Shown one piece after another: positions 60,853-64,000 of a stretch of 64,000 nucleotides of DNA. Positions within the stretch are counted from its first letter, which is position 1, and the number at the start of each line of letters is the position of its first letter. The notes beneath the pieces are model-generated. The model searched no databases and was not told the DNA's origin. It worked only from the letters and a program-made list of their open reading frames with translations. A program made the translations under genes and the position numbers. The stretch is from a bacterium (GTDB lineage Bacteria; Zhuqueibacterota; QNDG01; JAGLOF01), in NCBI GenBank assembly GCA_023139105.1, contig JAGLOF010000011.1, forward strand, positions 1-64,000, given 5' to 3'.

Positions 60853-60980
60853 TTGATGTCTTTGCGAGGGAGCCATCTTTTACGGCGACCGCAACAATCC
60901 CCTCACGGGTTGCCTGCACTTATTTTTAGCTACAACTGTCCAGACGGGGATTGCTTCAGCAAAAACAGCAATGACATCGA
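60853..60980. repeat. Inverted-repeat element between carA and carB
   Basis: TTGATGTCTTTGC (60853-60865) and GCAATGACATCGA (60968-60980) pair with two mismatches, and inner CAATCCCC / GGGGATTG also pair. The sequence TTTGCGAGGGAGCC..GCGACCGCAACAATCCCC resembles the TCATTGCGAGG..GCAATC repeats dispersed in many bacterial genomes. It fills the carA-carB gap. Confidence 0.7.
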
Positions 60981-61005
60981 TTATTTCCCCCCTGACAAAC
61001 GTCTC

Positions 61006-62121
61006 TTATCTATTTTTAATCATCTCATGAAACTGCCTGAACAGATATACTGAATCATGCGGCCCGGGAGCTGCCTCAGGATGATACTGCGCAGAAAAGA
61101 CAGGCAAATCTCTATGCCGCATACCTTCCACTGTATTATCATTAAGATTAATATGCGTTACTTCAAATCCTGCCTTGTCCACTGCGGCCCTGTCCACCGC
61201 ATAGTTGTGATTCTGCGCAGTTATCTCAACACGTCCCGTTTCAATAAAACGAACAGGATGATTGCTGCCATGATGCCCGAACTTCAATTTGTAAGTGCCG
61301 GCACCAAAGGCAAGTGAGAGAATCTGATGCCCCAGACAGATGCCAAAAATGGGATAATGCTCTGCTAATCTCCGCACAGTCTCTGCCGCATAGGGCAATG
61401 CCCGAGGATCACCAGGTCCGTTTGAAAGAAAAACGCCATCAGGATTCAATTCCTGAACCACCTCAGCCAACGTATCCGACGGCACCAGGGTCACTCTGAA
61501 ACCAAGCGATGTCATGAGCCGCAAAATATTATGCTTTATACCGAAATCAAACGCCACTACATGAAAACATTCACCCGCTGCCGCAATGTCATGATACCAG
61601 CGGGAATCAGCCGGTGTATCCCAGACCTGCCGCTCTCTGCATGAAACCTGCCCTACCAAATCGATTGCAGACACGTTCGGATGATCCAGAAGCATGTTCT
61701 TCAAAGCAGCCGCATCAAAAATTTCTGTGGAAATAATGCCCATCATGGCACCGTGTTCCCGGATATGCCGCGTCAAAGCCCGCGTGTCAATACCATGAAT
61801 GCCGATGATGCCCCGCACCTTCATCGCCTCATCCAGAGAGCAGATGGAACGCCAGTTGGAGGGCATTTCACAGTATTCGCGAACAATCAATCCTCCAGCC
61901 GCCTGCACATCCGACTCGGCGTCTTCATCATTTATTCCCGTATTGCCGATGTGGGGTGCAGTCATGATTACCATCTGCCCCTTGTAAGACGGATCTGTCA
62001 AAATCTCCTGATAACCTGTCATGCCTGTATTGAACACCACTTCGGCAACAGTAGTGCCCGATGCGCCAAATGACCTTCCCATGAAGCTCCGTCCATCTTC
62101 AAGATAGAGAATAGCCTTCAT
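61006..62121 (-). CDS. carA: Carbamoyl-phosphate synthase small (glutaminase) subunit
   Basis: This 371-residue subunit hydrolyses glutamine and feeds ammonia to CarB. The N-terminal domain has [20 protein letters not shown]. The class I glutamine amidotransferase domain has [14 protein letters not shown], the nucleophile Cys in [18 protein letters not shown], and the His/Glu pair near [16 protein letters not shown] place the start at ATG 62121 ([10 protein letters not shown]), after GAGAGGATC, not 62151, because it matches the family N-terminus. It lies between argH and carB in an arginine-directed gene run. Confidence 0.97.
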   Translation of the reverse strand: MKAILYLEDGRSFMGRSFGASGTTVAEVVFNTGMTGYQEILTDPSYKGQMVIMTAPHIGNTGINDEDAESDVQAAGGLIVREYCEMPSNWRSICSLDEAMKVRGIIGIHGIDTRALTRHIREHGAMMGIISTEIFDAAALKNMLLDHPNVSAIDLVGQVSCRERQVWDTPADSRWYHDIAAAGECFHVVAFDFGIKHNILRLMTSLGFRVTLVPSDTLAEVVQELNPDGVFLSNGPGDPRALPYAAETVRRLAEHYPIFGICLGHQILSLAFGAGTYKLKFGHHGSNHPVRFIETGRVEITAQNHNYAVDRAAVDKAGFEVTHINLNDNTVEGMRHRDLPVFSAQYHPEAAPGPHDSVYLFRQFHEMIKNR

Positions 62122-62219
62122 CAATATTGATCCTCTCTTCTTTTCAAACAATTGTGCATAAGGTTAAAATGAATGTTTAGTATCGAATCTTACTGATTCT
62201 ATTTTTTGGAGATTTATTC

Positions 62220-63602
62220 TTAGTCCCCTGTTTCTCCATTAATTATACCTCTGGCCTCGTCAATCATATCTCTCACTTTATCAGGATGAGTGGAGCCCGT
62301 TGTCTTCTTACGCCTTACAGAGTTCTCAAAATCAGGCAGGACAAATCCATCACCAAACAGAGGTGAAAAGACACACAGCTCATCAATTGACAGGTCCGCC
62401 AATGAACACCCTCCCTTTTCCGCGGCTTGCACTACAGACCCTGCCACGCCATGGGCATCACGGAATGGCAGCCCCTGTTCAACCAGCCAGTCCGCCACAT
62501 CCGTAGCTAACATGGACGTATCAAGCTTCTGTGCGATAATTTTCGGGCAGAGCCGATAATTTTTGAGCAACACCTCCACAGCATCAAACACATTCAACGC
62601 ATAACATATTGCCTGTAAAGGTTTTTTATCTTCCTGCAGATCCTTATTATATGTCAGAGGCAGGCCCTTCATTGTCAAAAAAAGTTGACTAAACTCACCA
62701 AACATTCTTGCCGGTGCCGCCCGCAGCAGTTCATAAAAATCAGGATTCCGTTTCTGGGGCATTAAACTGCTGGATGTAGCAACTGCATCCGTCAATTCAA
62801 CATATGAGAATTCCTTTGACGAGAAGATAATTGAATCCTCTGCAAATCGGGATAGATCCAGCATTATTATGCTGAAATCTGAGAGCACTTCCAGAATGAA
62901 ACTGCGGTCACTGACAGTGTCCATTGCATTTTTGGAAACTGCCGAAAAACCAAGTTCACGGGCCATATATGTTCTGTCCAGATCAACAGTAGAACCGGCC
63001 ATAGCCCCTGATCCCAGAGGCATCACGTCAACACGCTTCAGCGCATCATTCAATCTATCTCTACCACGCTGCATCTGCCAGAACAGTGCCATTATATAAA
63101 AGCTGAATAAGACTGGCTGTCCTTGCTGCAAGTGCGTATATCCCGGCATAATGACGTCAAAATATTTTTCTGCCAGATCAATAATTACCCTTTGCACAGC
63201 GATCAATTTCTCATCTGCCCGTTCAATTTGCTTCATAAGCCATAAACGTTCAACCGTGACTACCTGCTCATTCCGGCTACGCCCTGTATGAAGTTTTTTA
63301 CCTGTACTACCTATCTCATCAGTCAGCAGGAGTTCTACTGCCGAATGTATATCTTCATACGGTGAAAGATCTTCTCCTTCTGCGATACGGAACGAAACAC
63401 GATACAGGCCATCCAAAATTTTGATCCGCTCCGAGTAATTCAGAATGCCGGCCTTTTCCAATGCAAGAGCATAGGCTCGTGATGCCCGAATATCCGCTTC
63501 CACAAGAAAGCGATCCTGGTCAATCGAAGCCCCCCACGTATTCAAGAATGAATTAACAGCTTGTGAAAAACGCCCAGCCCACACAGCTTGTCCATCAGTC
63601 AC
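62220..63602 (-). CDS. argH: Argininosuccinate lyase
   Basis: The 460-residue fumarase-superfamily enzyme splits argininosuccinate into arginine and fumarate. Motifs include the N-terminal [72 protein letters not shown], and the superfamily signature [19 protein letters not shown]. The GTG start overlaps the argG stop by eight bases (GTGACTGA), so the two are translationally coupled. The length is normal. Confidence 0.96.
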   Translation of the reverse strand: MTDGQAVWAGRFSQAVNSFLNTWGASIDQDRFLVEADIRASRAYALALEKAGILNYSERIKILDGLYRVSFRIAEGEDLSPYEDIHSAVELLLTDEIGSTGKKLHTGRSRNEQVVTVERLWLMKQIERADEKLIAVQRVIIDLAEKYFDVIMPGYTHLQQGQPVLFSFYIMALFWQMQRGRDRLNDALKRVDVMPLGSGAMAGSTVDLDRTYMARELGFSAVSKNAMDTVSDRSFILEVLSDFSIIMLDLSRFAEDSIIFSSKEFSYVELTDAVATSSSLMPQKRNPDFYELLRAAPARMFGEFSQLFLTMKGLPLTYNKDLQEDKKPLQAICYALNVFDAVEVLLKNYRLCPKIIAQKLDTSMLATDVADWLVEQGLPFRDAHGVAGSVVQAAEKGGCSLADLSIDELCVFSPLFGDGFVLPDFENSVRRKKTTGSTHPDKVRDMIDEARGIINGETGD

Positions 63603-64000
63603 CGAACCACCGCCTTCCCTGCCGGTTCAAAATAGCATGATGCGCCTTGAGCCGCAGAGCATGAATCTTGATAAAACCATCTGAATCCTTCTGATCGAAT
63701 CCACCTTCAATATCCATACTGGAGAGGTCCTGATCATATAGACTTGATGCCGACTGCCGCCCCTGCACCATCACATTACCCTTGTAGAGAGAGAGTGAGA
63801 CCATACCGTCAACTATCTCCTGTGACTTGTTGATTGCTGCCATCAGAAAATCCATTTCCGGTGAGAACCAGAATCCATTATAAATAAGCTCACTAAACTT
63901 GGGTGTCAGCATATCACGTAATCTCATCACCTCTCTATCCATGGCAACACCCTCAATATCCATATGTGCCGTACGAAGAATTGTCATGCCCGGTGATTCA
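63595..64000 (-). CDS. argG: Argininosuccinate synthase, C-terminal part (runs off the window)
   Basis: The frame is open to the window end and reads [70 protein letters not shown] and [18 protein letters not shown]. These are the conserved C-terminal blocks of argininosuccinate synthase (Y-E-T-P-G-G-T, L-V-Y-N-G-x-W-F-S-P, V-x-L-K-L-Y-K-G and D-x-x-G-F-I). The enzyme joins citrulline and aspartate using ATP. The N-terminal two thirds lie beyond base 64000. It precedes argH with overlapping codons. Confidence 0.93.
   Translation of the reverse strand, partial: ESPGMTILRTAHMDIEGVAMDREVMRLRDMLTPKFSELIYNGFWFSPEMDFLMAAINKSQEIVDGMVSLSLYKGNVMVQGRQSASSLYDQDLSSMDIEGGFDQKDSDGFIKIHALRLKAHHAILNRQGRRWFGD

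Noticed and set aside
60831-61005. Possible pyrimidine- or arginine-responsive attenuator between carA and carB
   Set aside because: The pairing segments belong to a dispersed inverted repeat. There is no leader peptide and no anti-terminator arrangement that I can see.

Overview
This 64 kb window looks like a chromosomal segment of a Gram-negative bacterium of the FCB superphylum, near the Calditrichota / KSB1 / Marinimicrobia / Ignavibacteriota lineages. Three intact secreted proteins and one gene scrap carry the FlgD-like C-terminal sorting tail (YPNPFNPST.., ..GxYxYxL.., KMVLVK-type ends). There are several signal-peptide beta-barrels, lipoproteins and a TolC-type efflux operon. The placement is inferred from protein style only; no rRNA or tRNA gene was seen. 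Almost all genes lie on the minus strand. The plus-strand genes are abgT, the ankyrin/PQQ pair, the ArsR-type regulator, an Ntn-hydrolase lipoprotein and one glycoside-hydrolase-like gene.

Layout. 1-2.5 kb is a scrap zone: an IS200-type transposase remnant, two small exported proteins, a DUF2442 gene next to a broken DUF4160 gene, and copies of a palindromic repeat. 2.5-10.2 kb is a minus-strand cluster headed by a good sigma-54 promoter. It holds two exported DxDxDG repeat proteins, an Ig-domain sorting-tail protein, a beta-barrel, and at its end a PAS histidine kinase with its NtrC-type regulator. 10.8-17.8 kb holds an EIIA remnant with an AbgT-family transporter, a patch of gene scraps and a hairpin MITE, a 7TM LuxR-type regulator, and a divergent ankyrin/beta-propeller pair. 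18-25.8 kb contains the most interesting unit. It is a tight four-gene operon (small exported protein, Tat-type polyferredoxin with eight [4Fe-4S] motifs, cysteine-bearing outer-membrane barrel, NapH-like membrane ferredoxin). It is divergent from an ArsR-DUF2087-GIY-YIG fusion regulator whose promoter/operator module is tandemly duplicated. 25.9-36.6 kb holds an M28 peptidase with membrane domain, a porin with a short NhaC-type transporter, a sortilin-like propeller protein and a GH-like protein.

36.7-42.6 kb is housekeeping: a degenerate UPF0282-like MBL protein, ahcY, metK, HPr, polyprenyl synthase and type 2 IPP isomerase. 43-50.5 kb is a MacAB/TolC-like operon with two permeases separated by a STAS protein and a pentapeptide-repeat protein. 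50.6-56.4 kb has a CCA-adding-type enzyme, an SDR epimerase and a coupled lipoprotein / subtilase / CPBP-protease trio. 56.5-57.6 kb is an array of TGTCA-ended palindromic repeats around a GIY-YIG gene. 57.6-64 kb is the argG-argH-carA-carB run for carbamoyl phosphate and arginine.

Working together. The sigma-54 promoter of the DxDxDG cluster and the sigma-54-like promoter of the polyferredoxin operon both have TCGAC-N6-GTCGA dyads 80-120 bp upstream and start about 57 bp before the first ATG. The simplest reading is that one NtrC-type activator, plausibly the one encoded at 2522-3880, controls both. The polyferredoxin operon has the parts expected of an electron conduit from the inner membrane through the periplasm to the outer membrane; this is inference.
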